Assembly (NCBI RefSeq): GCF_026651855.1
Contig: NZ_CP093280.1
Location: 350,001-414,000, forward strand
Length of the DNA stretch: 64,000 bases
Direction: 5' to 3'
Origin: Pseudomonas silvicola
Lineage (GTDB): Bacteria; Pseudomonadota; Gammaproteobacteria; Pseudomonadales; Pseudomonadaceae
Part shown: piece after piece, positions 37,830 through 47,041 of the stretch
Position numbering within the stretch: the first letter of the stretch is position 1
How the letters are laid out: each line of letters opens with the position of its first letter
The notes under the pieces: generated by a model
Databases searched by the model: none
Seen by the model: the letters and a program-made list of their open reading frames with translations, nothing else
Told to the model about the DNA's origin: nothing
Position numbers and translations under genes: made by a program

Positions 37830-38138
37830 GGGTAGATCTCCAGCGTTAAGGAACATTAAAGCTGCCGTACAAGAATTTATTTTCGATGGGCAGCAGGCGC
37901 ACAGAGCATTTGACGGTTAGTTCAAGCGACCAACGTTCAAATCCTCGACCTCAAATACGCTAACAAACATCCCCCCGCACCGACACCTGTCAAATCTAAC
38001 AGTTACCCGATTCAAAAACCGCGTGATAATTAATATTCAAACCAAGGCAAAATACAAATAACACTACACGCAAAACCTGAACTATATGTTATCGGCAGTG
38101 CAACCCCACAACCCAACTTCCGGACGAGGGCCGCCGGT
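37830..38138. other. AT-rich divergent intergenic region
   Basis: These 309 bases between the divergent Ig-like gene and the first autotransporter are clearly more AT-rich than the flanks. They hold the dyad at 37985-38004, an AT-rich block (GATAATTAATATTC near 38035) and probably both promoters, but I see no convincing -35/-10 pair and no open frame. A GAGGG-like ribosome-binding site precedes the autotransporter ATG. Confidence 0.5.
37985..38004 (-). promoter_or_regulatory. Dyad shared with the second Ig-like gene (copy A)
   Basis: On the minus strand the sequence reads CTGTTAGATTTGACAGGT, matching copy B (43329-43346) at 15 of 18 bases in the same orientation relative to its Ig-like gene. 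The arms are ACAG/CTGT with an 8-base centre. It lies about 155 bases upstream of the ATG at 37829. Confidence 0.5.
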
Positions 38139-40952
38139 ATGAAAAAAACAATTCAACGCCGTCGCCGCACTGCATTGATGATCCTTGCTTACTCCATGGC
38201 GGTGAGCTCCGGGTACAGTACCGCCGGTACGTTAGCCGGCCCCGCCAGCGCTACCGTCAACCCCGGCGATGCCCCCGATTTCTGGACCTTGACCAATGCC
38301 GCGAGCCTGGTCGTCAACCCAGGCGGGCAGACCCTGCAGATCAGCGCCAACGCTTCGACGGTGAGCCTCGATGGCGCCACCGTAACCGCGGCACCAGGAG
38401 CCGCGGCCGCCCTGGTGGCTACAGGCGCCGGCGCCACGGCAGCGGTCGCCAATAGCACCCTCACCAGCACCACCAGCGTTGGGGTCACCGTAGGTACGCA
38501 AGCCACCGGTACCCTGATCGACAGCACCGTCAATGCCAGCAGCCGCGGCCTGAACCTTAACTTCGGTGGGCAGGTGACCGTGATCAACAGCCAGGTCAAC
38601 GCCAGCGGCAATAGCACCTCGGCGATCTTCAGCAACGGTGTCGGGGTGGCCCTGGTATCCGGCACGGCCACCTTGAGCCAGGGCAGCAGGGTGGTAGGGG
38701 CGACCAACGGCGCCGTGTTCACGGCAGACGTCCCCAGTACCGGCACGCCTGGCTTGCTGGGCACCTTGATCGTCGACAACTCGACGCTGCAAGGCACCAG
38801 CGGCAGCGGGCTGCTGCTGGTGCAAACACGAGCTAACCGCATTCCCGTCGCCGATATCACCCTACGCAATGGCGCTGAGGTGATCGGTGGCAACGGCATA
38901 GCCCTGGAAACCTCGGCCAACTCCAGCGCGACGCTGAATGCCGATGCCAGTACCTTGACCGGGGGTATCACCAACGCCACAGGGGCCACGGTGAATGCGA
39001 CACTGGCCAACGGCAGCGCCATGACCGGCGCCCTGAATGCCGCAGCTTCGTCCACCACCACCCTGGCCCTGGACCATAGCACCCTGACCGGTGATACCAA
39101 CGCCACCGGCGCCACGGTCAGCACCACCGCGCAGAACGGCAGCAGCATCATCGGCGCGGTCAATGCCGACGCCGATACGACCGCCAGCCTGCTGCTGGAC
39201 AGCAGCACCATGATCGGCGCCATCACCGCCACCGGCGCCACCGTCACCACGACGCTGCAAGACGCCAGCAGCCTCGTGGGCTCGGTGAATGCCACCGACA
39301 GTGCGACCGCCACGCTTCTGCTGGACAACAGCAGCATGACGGGCGACATCAACGCCAGCGGGGCGACCATCAACACAACGCTGCGTGACGGTAGCCAACT
39401 GAACGGCTCACTGAATGCTTCCAGCGGCGCTACAACCAGCCTGCTGCTGGACAACAGCACCATGACCGGCAACGTCACGGCCACCGGCGCCACGGCCGAT
39501 GTCACCCTGCAAAACGCGTCAACCCTGACAGGCCAACTGACTGATGTCAGCGAATTGAGCCTGGCCGGCAACTCGGTCTGGAACCTGACCCAGAGCGCCA
39601 ACCTCAACAGCCTGACCATCGACAACAGCCGGGTGAACCTGAACGGGCAGGTAGGCGCGTTCAACACCCTGACGCTGGGCAGCCTGTCCGGCTCCGGTAC
39701 CTTTGCACTCAATACCGATATTGCCCAGTTGCAGGGCGACAAGCTGGTGATCACCGGCGAAGCGAGCGGCAGCCACACCTTGGCGGTCGCCAACACCGGT
39801 GCCGAACCGAAGGCCGGCGACTCGGGCCTGGTGCTGGTCAACAGCCCCACCGGTTCTGCTCAATTCGCCGTGCTGGGTGGTCAGGTCGACGCGGGCACCT
39901 ACACCTACGACCTGGCCCATGAAGGTGCGAACTGGGTGTTGGTGCAACGCACCACCGGGGGAGAAAACGGTGGTGGCGAGGAAGGTGGCGGTGGCGAGGA
40001 AGGTGGCGGTGGCGAGGAAGGCGGTGGAACCCCCATCGTCAGCCCCAGCGCACGGGCGGTGCTGGGGCTGTTCAACGCCGCGCCAACCGTGTGGTACGGC
40101 GAAACCACGACGCTGCGCAGCCGCATGGGCGAACTGCGGCTGGGCAATGGCACCAGCGGCCCGTGGGTGCGCGCCTACAGCAACAAATATGACCTTTCCG
40201 CAGGCGGTGGGGTGGCCTACCAGCAGCAACAGAATGGCGTCAGCTTCGGGATAGACACCCCCTTGCCGGCCGCCGACGGTCGTTGGCTGGTAGGCGTGGT
40301 GGCCGGCTATAGCCACTCCAGCCTGGACCTGGCCGCCGGCCCCGACAGCAGCGTGAACAGCTACTACATGGGGCTGTACAGCACGTGGCTGAGCGACAGC
40401 GGTTATTACGTAGATGCCCTGGTGAAGGCCAACCGTTTTGAAAACCGCGCCAACGTCGTGATGAGCGACGGCGTGCACGCCAATGGCAACTACACCAGCC
40501 ACGGGGTGGGGGGGTCAGTGGAGGTAGGCAAGCACATAAGCCTGCCCGCCAAGTGGTTCATCGAACCCTACGCTCAGTTTTCGGCCCTGTGGGTACCGGG
40601 CAAGAGCCTGGACCTGGACAACGGCATGGACGCCGACAGCAACCATGCCAACTCATTGCTGGGCAAGGTGGGCACCCACGTGGGCCGCACGTTCAACCTG
40701 GACGGCGGCGGCACCCTGCAGCCTTACTTCAAAGTGGCGGCCGCTCAGGAATTCGCCAGGACCAACCGCGTCACCATCAACAATACCAATGCGTTCAATA
40801 ATGATCTTTCCGGGGGAAGAGTGGAACTGGGTAGCGGCATCATTGCCCAGGTCTCTTCAGCCTTACAAGTTCATGCAGACTTCGACTACAGCGACGGGCG
40901 CAATATCCGAGAGCCCTGGGGCGTTAGTGTAGGCGTTCGATATGCCTGGTAA
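38139..40952 (+). CDS. Autotransporter (type Va), pertactin-like passenger with internal repeats
   Basis: A 937-residue surface protein. It has a basic extended N-terminus and hydrophobic segment (MKKTIQRRRRTALMILAYSM) as signal peptide, then a long Thr/Ser/Ala/Asn/Gly-rich passenger predicted to form a beta-helix. Five tandem units of 42-43 residues follow at residues about 271-481, then a pertactin-like junction (LTIDNSRVNLNGQVGAFNTLTLGSLSG), a GGEEGG hinge, and a C-terminal 12-strand barrel from about 640 ending in ...GVSVGVRYAW. The barrel is closely related to that of the neighbouring gene at 41078. It is likely an adhesin or another contact protein; no protease triad is evident. Confidence 0.9.
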   Translation: MKKTIQRRRRTALMILAYSMAVSSGYSTAGTLAGPASATVNPGDAPDFWTLTNAASLVVNPGGQTLQISANASTVSLDGATVTAAPGAAAALVATGAGATAAVANSTLTSTTSVGVTVGTQATGTLIDSTVNASSRGLNLNFGGQVTVINSQVNASGNSTSAIFSNGVGVALVSGTATLSQGSRVVGATNGAVFTADVPSTGTPGLLGTLIVDNSTLQGTSGSGLLLVQTRANRIPVADITLRNGAEVIGGNGIALETSANSSATLNADASTLTGGITNATGATVNATLANGSAMTGALNAAASSTTTLALDHSTLTGDTNATGATVSTTAQNGSSIIGAVNADADTTASLLLDSSTMIGAITATGATVTTTLQDASSLVGSVNATDSATATLLLDNSSMTGDINASGATINTTLRDGSQLNGSLNASSGATTSLLLDNSTMTGNVTATGATADVTLQNASTLTGQLTDVSELSLAGNSVWNLTQSANLNSLTIDNSRVNLNGQVGAFNTLTLGSLSGSGTFALNTDIAQLQGDKLVITGEASGSHTLAVANTGAEPKAGDSGLVLVNSPTGSAQFAVLGGQVDAGTYTYDLAHEGANWVLVQRTTGGENGGGEEGGGGEEGGGGEEGGGTPIVSPSARAVLGLFNAAPTVWYGETTTLRSRMGELRLGNGTSGPWVRAYSNKYDLSAGGGVAYQQQQNGVSFGIDTPLPAADGRWLVGVVAGYSHSSLDLAAGPDSSVNSYYMGLYSTWLSDSGYYVDALVKANRFENRANVVMSDGVHANGNYTSHGVGGSVEVGKHISLPAKWFIEPYAQFSALWVPGKSLDLDNGMDADSNHANSLLGKVGTHVGRTFNLDGGGTLQPYFKVAAAQEFARTNRVTINNTNAFNNDLSGGRVELGSGIIAQVSSALQVHADFDYSDGRNIREPWGVSVGVRYAW
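38949..39581 (+). repeat. Tandem 126-bp repeats in autotransporter passenger
   Basis: The serine codon of the recurring S-T/S-M/L-T-G motif falls at 38949, 39078, 39204, 39330 and 39456, giving one 129-bp spacing and three of 126 bp. Each unit encodes a strand-turn pattern of the type LLLDNSTMTG..ATGATV.TTL..GS. Copies have diverged at many positions, so the array is old rather than freshly amplified. Confidence 0.85.
39972..40025 (+). repeat. Three 18-bp units encoding a GGEEGG hinge
   Basis: Three consecutive 18-bp units (GGTGGCGAGGAAGGTGGC and two near-identical copies) encode Gly-Gly-Glu-Glu-Gly-Gly between passenger and barrel. Slippage would change hinge length without changing frame. 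The paralogue at 41078 lacks this hinge. Confidence 0.9.
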
Positions 40953-41077
40953 CGCAAAGTGGGTCATTGATCCCGTAAAGACGTTTCCTTCAAATGGATA
41001 GGATTTTTCCTACAACCGTGAGACTGAAACACTCTTAAGCTGCGCGACTTCAACCAGGGCTGCCAGAAGCCCTTCAT

Positions 41078-43318
41078 ATGGTTCGCACAGCGAAAGAGAT
41101 AATAACCTTGATTAATATATTGAGTAGAAAGCCAGTACCACTGGCCATGCTTTCGGTATTCATGTGGCAAGGTGTCGAACAGGTCAGCGCACGGTCACTG
41201 GAGGGCCCTGATGCGTCCGCGACCGTCACCGGCACGGCCCCCATCGAATCCTGGTCACTTGCCGACGGGGCTAGCCTGAACGTCGTAGGGGGCTCCACGG
41301 ACGATATCCGCAGCATGGGTTCCACCGTGAACCTGAACAATGCCACGGTCAGCGGCGTAGCCAACCCAGGGCTGTACCTGGGCAACTCGACGGCTACCGT
41401 GCGTGGCAGCACGCTCAGCAGTGGCGGCACGGGCTTGAATGTGAACCAGGGCAGCACTGCCCAGGTGTTCGACAGTACCATCACCGGCGTGGGCAGGGGC
41501 GTGAACGTGGCAGGCGGCGGGCATGTATTGCTGTCCAACACCTCCGTGGTCGGCAACGACGACGGCCAGGGCGGGTTTCTGGGCGGCGGCGCGGGGCTGA
41601 TCATGGTAAATGGCAATGCCACCGTGACAGATGGCAGCCGCCTGGTGGGTGACCGCCACGGGGTTACGATCAGTCCGGACAGGTTCAATGGCGATGACGG
41701 CCGCAAATCATCGCTGGTGCTGGACGGCTCCCACGTGGAGGGCAAGACCGGCAGCGCCATCAAGGTGTCCTCCTATATCGACAATCGGCCCGCGGACGTG
41801 AAGATCAGCGTCAACAACCAGTCGACACTGGTGGGTGGCAACGGTGTCATTCTGGAAGTGGAGCTGGGGGGCACGGTCGACTTCAACGTCGCCAACAGCG
41901 CGCTGGCAGGTGATATCCAGGTGGCCGAGGGTGCCCACACCGCCGTCACCCTGCGTGACAATGCCAGCCTTTACGGCGCGATCAACGGCGTCGAACGGTT
42001 GAACATCGATAGCGGTGCGGCCTGGACCCTGGACAAGGACTCCAGTGTGCAAGCCCTGACCCTGAACAACGGCCGCGTGAACCTGGGCGGCGGTGACGGC
42101 ATCTTTCACCAACTATCGCTGGAAAGCCTGTCGGGCAATGGCATCTTCGGCCTGGGTACGGACCTGGCCGCTGGCCAAGGTGACAAACTGGTGATCGGTG
42201 GTGAAGCCACCGGTAGCCACTTGCTCGCTATCCAGAACACGGGGGCCGATGTCGCCAAGGGCAAAGACCCACTCGCCGTGGTCCATACCGGTGGCGGCGA
42301 TGCACAATTCGGGGCGGTGGGCGGCCAGGTCGACCTGGGCACGTTCGTCTACGACCTGCAAAAGCAAGGCGATGACTGGTTCCTGGTACAACGCCCGGGC
42401 GAAGTGGTCACGCCAGGCACGCGCTCGGTACTGGCCCTGTTCAATGCCGCGCCCACCGTCTGGTACGGCGAAAGCACCACATTGCGCAGCCGCATGGGAG
42501 AGTTACGCATGGGTACCGCCACCACCGGGTTGTGGTCGCGAGCCTACGGCAGCCGCCAGGACATCTCCAGTAGCGCCGGCGTGGGCTACCAGCAACAGCA
42601 GCGCGGCCTGACATTGGGCGCCGACGCCCCCGTCGCCATCGCCAACGGCCAGGCCGCGTTCGGGGTGATGGCCGGCTACAGCAACTCGGACCTGGACATG
42701 CAGGGTGGCACCAAAGGCACCATCGACAGCTATCACGCCGGGCTGTACGGGACCTGGCTGGGCGATGACGGCTACTACATGGACGCTATGCTCAAGGCCA
42801 ACCGCTTCGAAAACAAGGCCAACGTGCGCATGAGCGATGGTAGCCAGGCCAAAGGTGACTATTCGAACCTCGGCCTGGGCGCCACCTTTGAAGCAGGCCG
42901 GCGCCTGGACCTGGGCACAGGGCTGTTCGCCACCCCCTTCGCCCAAGGCTCGGTCCTGCGGGTTCAAGGCAAGAACTACTCCCTGGACAACGGCATGAGG
43001 GCCCAGGGGAGCAATACCGACTCATTGCTCGGCAAGGTCGGCAGCCAATTCGGCCGCACCTACACCCTGGGCAATGGCAGCACCTTTGAACCCACCCTGA
43101 AGGCCGCGGTGGCCCATGAGTTCGCCAGTGGCAACCAGGCACGGGTCAACGCCAACCGGTTCAGCAACAACCTGTCAGGCACACGGGGTGAGCTGGGGGT
43201 GGGGGTAGCGGCGCAGGTGTCGAAAAATACCCAGTTGTACGGGGACTTCGACTACATCAAAGGCCGCAATATCGAACAGCCCTGGGGCCTCAGCCTGGGC
43301 GCGCGCGTCAACTTCTGA
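41078..43318 (+). CDS. Autotransporter (type Va), paralogue of the upstream gene
   Basis: A 746-residue surface protein related to the preceding gene in its passenger end and barrel (AVRSVLALFNAAPTVWYGE-type linker, GYYMDAMLKANRFENKANV, QPWGLSLGARVNF ending). The passenger is shorter, with pectate-lyase/pertactin-like strands (STATVRGSTLSSGGTGLNV, NTSVVGNDDG) and without the 42-residue repeat array. The ATG at 41078 is the longest start but has a weak ribosome-binding site. A TTG at 41108, preceded by AAAGAGA, would start LINILSRKPVPLAMLSVFMWQ, which makes a better signal peptide. The gene is 125 bp after its paralogue, consistent with tandem duplication. Confidence 0.88.
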   Translation: MVRTAKEIITLINILSRKPVPLAMLSVFMWQGVEQVSARSLEGPDASATVTGTAPIESWSLADGASLNVVGGSTDDIRSMGSTVNLNNATVSGVANPGLYLGNSTATVRGSTLSSGGTGLNVNQGSTAQVFDSTITGVGRGVNVAGGGHVLLSNTSVVGNDDGQGGFLGGGAGLIMVNGNATVTDGSRLVGDRHGVTISPDRFNGDDGRKSSLVLDGSHVEGKTGSAIKVSSYIDNRPADVKISVNNQSTLVGGNGVILEVELGGTVDFNVANSALAGDIQVAEGAHTAVTLRDNASLYGAINGVERLNIDSGAAWTLDKDSSVQALTLNNGRVNLGGGDGIFHQLSLESLSGNGIFGLGTDLAAGQGDKLVIGGEATGSHLLAIQNTGADVAKGKDPLAVVHTGGGDAQFGAVGGQVDLGTFVYDLQKQGDDWFLVQRPGEVVTPGTRSVLALFNAAPTVWYGESTTLRSRMGELRMGTATTGLWSRAYGSRQDISSSAGVGYQQQQRGLTLGADAPVAIANGQAAFGVMAGYSNSDLDMQGGTKGTIDSYHAGLYGTWLGDDGYYMDAMLKANRFENKANVRMSDGSQAKGDYSNLGLGATFEAGRRLDLGTGLFATPFAQGSVLRVQGKNYSLDNGMRAQGSNTDSLLGKVGSQFGRTYTLGNGSTFEPTLKAAVAHEFASGNQARVNANRFSNNLSGTRGELGVGVAAQVSKNTQLYGDFDYIKGRNIEQPWGLSLGARVNF

Positions 43319-43326
43319 GCGCAAGC

Positions 43327-43346
43327 ACCTGTAAGTTCTGACAGGT
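43327..43346 (+). promoter_or_regulatory. Dyad shared with the first Ig-like gene (copy B)
   Basis: ACCTGT (43327-43332) and ACAGGT (43341-43346) form a perfect inverted repeat around 8 bases. It lies about 55 bases upstream of the ATG at 43402, with a -10-like TAGAGT near 43369. It matches copy A in orientation and sequence (15 of 18 bases). Confidence 0.55.
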
Positions 43347-43401
43347 TACGCCCTCAGCGACTGGGCATAGAGTCAAGCCTCCCTTCCGGAGGCCTGACCC
43401 C

Positions 43402-46400
43402 ATGACCACCCTGAGCCAAGCAGTTCGCCGCACGATACTCACCGAGCAACTGCGGGCTGACCATGCCCGCCACGACGGCTTCCCGCCCACCCTGCCCCCG
43501 CCCATCATTCCCGATGTGCTGGTGCACAACGGCCTGAACAAGCATGACCTGCACGACCCCACGGTACCCGTGCTGGTGCAGGTCATCGTGCAACTGGACT
43601 GGGGCGTCGGCGACCGCCTGGACCTGTACTGGAATGACGTTGCGGTGGGCACCCAGGTCATCAGTGCCGATGATCACGAACTGACCCAGACCAACTTCCG
43701 CGTCCTGCCCGCCGACATTCCCGAAGGCGTCACCCGCGTGCACTACCACCACATCGGCCTGGTGGGCAGCGGTGAGCGGGCCTCCATCGAGCACGCACCC
43801 TTCCTGGTCAAACGCACTGTGCCCGGCAACCCCGACCCGAACCCGAACACGCCGTACATCAACGAAAACCTCAGCCCCCTCACGGGCATCCCCGAGTCGC
43901 TCCCCGCCACCGGCGGGCCCCTGACCGTGGGTATTGCGCGTTACGAGAACATTGCCGCCGACGACGTGATCACCGTCTACTGGAGCGGTGTACCGGTGAC
44001 CCGGACCGTCAGCCAGGAAGAAGCCACTGGCAGCGGCGCCCTGAGCGTGGTGATCAGTGCCGAAATCATCAGGAACAACCCAGGCCTGAACCTGGCGATC
44101 ACCTACGACATTCGCGACACCGTGAAGAACTGGTCGCTGTTCAGCGAAACCCAGCGCACCGACGTCGAATCGGCCGGGGCGCTGCATGTGCCCACGGTGC
44201 GTGACGCCGATGACTTCGACGTGCTGGACGTGGACGAACTGGCCGGTGGCGACGTCGCCATCCAGATCCCGGTCAACGGCAACATGGACGTTCCCTCCAC
44301 CGGCACCCTGACCTGGACCGGCCAGCCGGTGCTGGGGCCACGGCTGACCTACACCCTGCCCTTTTCAATCACCCAGGCCAGCACCCGGCTGACCCTGTGG
44401 GTACCCCATATTCAGGCCGCCGCCCTGGTGGGCAGCACCGCCACCGTCTATTACGACGGTGTGCGCAACGGCACCCCCGGGCGCTCGGCACGCGCCAGCG
44501 TCAGCCTGGTCGGCCAACCCGTGGAACTGGCCAAACCGACCCTGGCCGGCGTCAGCGGTGACACCTACAACCCGGACTTGATCACTGGCACCCACCAGGA
44601 AGTGCTGGTGCCCGCCTACAGCTTCATGGCCGTGGGCCAGAGCGTGACCCTGATCTGGGAAGGCACCACGGCCAGTGGCGGCAGCGTCTATCAGACCCAG
44701 ACCGTGCCGATCCAGCAACCCGCCCAGGTCGGCCGCCCGGTCAGCTTCCTGATCGAGAAAATCTACGCCACCACCCTGGCCGGTGGTTCACTGCGGGTCA
44801 GCTACACGGTGGTTGCCCAAGACCAGGAATACCGCTCGCAAGTCCTCGAATTAAACGTCAGTGGCCAGGTCAACACCCTGCCCGCGCCCGAGACCATTCC
44901 CGTGTTTGCCGATGGCAATGTCGACCCGGGCCAGGTGGGCACCACCCTGCAAGTGGTGGTAAAGGCCAATGGTGTACTGCTGCCCGGCGACCAGGTCACC
45001 GTGCACTGGCACGGCAACCCTGATGCCAGCACCAACCCGAGCAGCAGCTTCCCGGCCACGGGCGACTTGTCGGTGATCATCGCCAAGGACCCGTTCGTGC
45101 TGGGCAATGCCGGCGGCCTGGTAGAGGTGTGGTACGACGTGCGCCGCAACGGCGTGCCCTTCGGCAGCTCGCGGGTATTGAACTTGAATATCGGCGACGC
45201 GGGCGCACAACCCTGGCCAGTGCCTGTGGTGACGGATGCCACGGGCAGCGTGGCCAACCCCTTGAGCCCTATCCGGCCCGGCACCAGCAACACCGAAAAT
45301 ACCGCGACGGTGGTCTTGAGCGACTCGCGGCTGGCGTTGGGGGATGTGGTCGCCGCAGTATGGCGCTACCCGGACGGCACCAACCCGAGCATCCCCTACG
45401 GGCTGGTGACCACTGCAGGCCAGGTGCAGATGGCCGTGCCGCGGGAGGTGCTCGCGGCCAGCGTGGGCAAGACGATTGAAGTGGTGTGCGTGGTGTTCCG
45501 TGCCAATGTGCCGGTCGGTACGTCACAAACGTTGAACCTGGGAGTGTCGTCGATACCGCAGAACGCCCTGCCCACCCCGGCGATCACCCAGGCACAAGGC
45601 ACCGAGCTGGATGTGTCGAGGCTGACGGCCGATGCAACCGCGACGGTCGCGGCATGGCCGCTGATCGCCACGACGCAGTTTTACTGGCTGGAGGCCCGGG
45701 GCACCCTGGCCAACAACAGCCCCACGGTGATCCCCGTGGCCAGCAATGTGCAGGTAAGCAACCTGAACGGTGTCAGCCAGCCGATCACCCTGGCCCGGTT
45801 GCAGGCCTTGAAGGATGGCAGCACGCTGACGCTGGAAATGAAGGTGGCGTTCGGGGGCAATGCCAATGAGACGGTGACGTTTGCGGCGAGCACTTATACC
45901 GTGCATACCGTAGCGGACACCCGCCCGGTGATCACGAATGTGCGGGACTCGAAAGGCAACGTCGCCGACGGTGGTACCACGGCTGACACGACTGTGACGT
46001 TGAGCGGTACCGCCACTGCGAACCAACAGATCGATATCTATGACGGATCGATACGTAGAACAACCGCTACCGTCAATGCCAGCGGTGCCTGGAGCGTCGG
46101 GGTGACAGGACTTGCCTCCGGTTCTCATGTATTTACCGCTAGAGCGCTATATGGCGGTGGACTGGAGTCGTCCTCGTGGGTGGTCATAGTGGCTTTGGCA
46201 TTGACGATTGATACCAGCACCATGGTACTGAACGGACTTTCAATAAAAACCGCCGGCCAACCAACAGGACGAGACTCTATTGGCAATACCGCTGTTCGGA
46301 CCCCACAAGGGGGTACGCCCCCCTATTCTTATCAGTCTGTCCACCCAACGATAGCGACGGTCGACAACACTGGAAAAGTTGTAGGCATGGACAATGGTTC

Positions 46401-46815
46401 CGCGGTCATCAGGGTGACCGACAGCCGGTCGGCTAGCGTATCGTATTCGGTAATCGTCTCGAACATTTACACAATGCGCAGGTATTTCAAGGATGCGAAA
46501 GATGCCACCAATCAGATAATGCGCGATTTCGTTCTCCGAAACGGTGGTGATTTCCTGACACCGGAAGCTGTTGCGGATTTCAATCGGACCACCTATTTCA
46601 TAACTCATCGCCCCGTGTATTACTGGACAGGTACTTTCACAGGGGCCGCCGGGCTGGCGATTCCGCCAGGAACTGGGATTTCCTTAACGCCTCTACTGGC
46701 CAGCACGCTCTTGGGCGACGGTTATTTCCTCAGGTATGGCAACATAGTAACTGCCACAGCGTCGCCGCCAACTACGAGCACAGGCGAACAAGAGGGTGAA
46801 ACGACCGCCTACTAG
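43402..46815 (+). CDS. Large Ig-like repeat protein with variable C-terminal module
   Basis: A 1137-residue protein with about eight Ig-like modules of roughly 105-110 residues (recurring elements GDxVTVxW.G, LSVVI..., YDVRRNG.PFGSSR.L.L). An Ig-like bacterial module follows (DSKGNVADGGTTADTTVTLSG, near residue 850), then a Big_2-like module (IATVDNTGKVVGMDNGSAVI, near 985), and a unique 120-residue tail with YYWTGTFTGAAGLAI. No signal peptide is found. It is related to the minus-strand gene ending at 35646. GGAGG precedes the ATG by 9 bases. Base composition drops in GC after about 46,000, so the tail may have been exchanged. The function is unknown. Confidence 0.82.
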   Translation: MTTLSQAVRRTILTEQLRADHARHDGFPPTLPPPIIPDVLVHNGLNKHDLHDPTVPVLVQVIVQLDWGVGDRLDLYWNDVAVGTQVISADDHELTQTNFRVLPADIPEGVTRVHYHHIGLVGSGERASIEHAPFLVKRTVPGNPDPNPNTPYINENLSPLTGIPESLPATGGPLTVGIARYENIAADDVITVYWSGVPVTRTVSQEEATGSGALSVVISAEIIRNNPGLNLAITYDIRDTVKNWSLFSETQRTDVESAGALHVPTVRDADDFDVLDVDELAGGDVAIQIPVNGNMDVPSTGTLTWTGQPVLGPRLTYTLPFSITQASTRLTLWVPHIQAAALVGSTATVYYDGVRNGTPGRSARASVSLVGQPVELAKPTLAGVSGDTYNPDLITGTHQEVLVPAYSFMAVGQSVTLIWEGTTASGGSVYQTQTVPIQQPAQVGRPVSFLIEKIYATTLAGGSLRVSYTVVAQDQEYRSQVLELNVSGQVNTLPAPETIPVFADGNVDPGQVGTTLQVVVKANGVLLPGDQVTVHWHGNPDASTNPSSSFPATGDLSVIIAKDPFVLGNAGGLVEVWYDVRRNGVPFGSSRVLNLNIGDAGAQPWPVPVVTDATGSVANPLSPIRPGTSNTENTATVVLSDSRLALGDVVAAVWRYPDGTNPSIPYGLVTTAGQVQMAVPREVLAASVGKTIEVVCVVFRANVPVGTSQTLNLGVSSIPQNALPTPAITQAQGTELDVSRLTADATATVAAWPLIATTQFYWLEARGTLANNSPTVIPVASNVQVSNLNGVSQPITLARLQALKDGSTLTLEMKVAFGGNANETVTFAASTYTVHTVADTRPVITNVRDSKGNVADGGTTADTTVTLSGTATANQQIDIYDGSIRRTTATVNASGAWSVGVTGLASGSHVFTARALYGGGLESSSWVVIVALALTIDTSTMVLNGLSIKTAGQPTGRDSIGNTAVRTPQGGTPPYSYQSVHPTIATVDNTGKVVGMDNGSAVIRVTDSRSASVSYSVIVSNIYTMRRYFKDAKDATNQIMRDFVLRNGGDFLTPEAVADFNRTTYFITHRPVYYWTGTFTGAAGLAIPPGTGISLTPLLASTLLGDGYFLRYGNIVTATASPPTTSTGEQEGETTAY

Positions 46816-46857
46816 CAATCATAGACCTTACAAGATACCCGCATTCAGATGATGTCC

Positions 46858-46894
46858 TCAGCCCCCCCTCCGGCGTATACCGGATGGGGGCTGA
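46858..46894 (+). terminator. Hairpin after the second Ig-like gene
   Basis: TCAGCCCCC (46858-46866) pairs with GGGGGCTGA (46886-46894), and an inner CCGG/CCGG pair tightens the loop. The T-run is poor. It lies 43 bases after the stop codon, in the 226-base gap before the DUF6543 gene. Confidence 0.6.
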
Positions 46895-47041
46895 TGTCTC
46901 AACCTATCGTATTCGGTTAATTGAATCTTTGATCTCGCCCTCACACCCCGCAAGACAAGCGACGCCCATGAACATATAACACCCCACCCCCGCACCGTTT
47001 TTTAAGGTAACGCCCCTACCCCATGGCCAGGAGCGACCACC

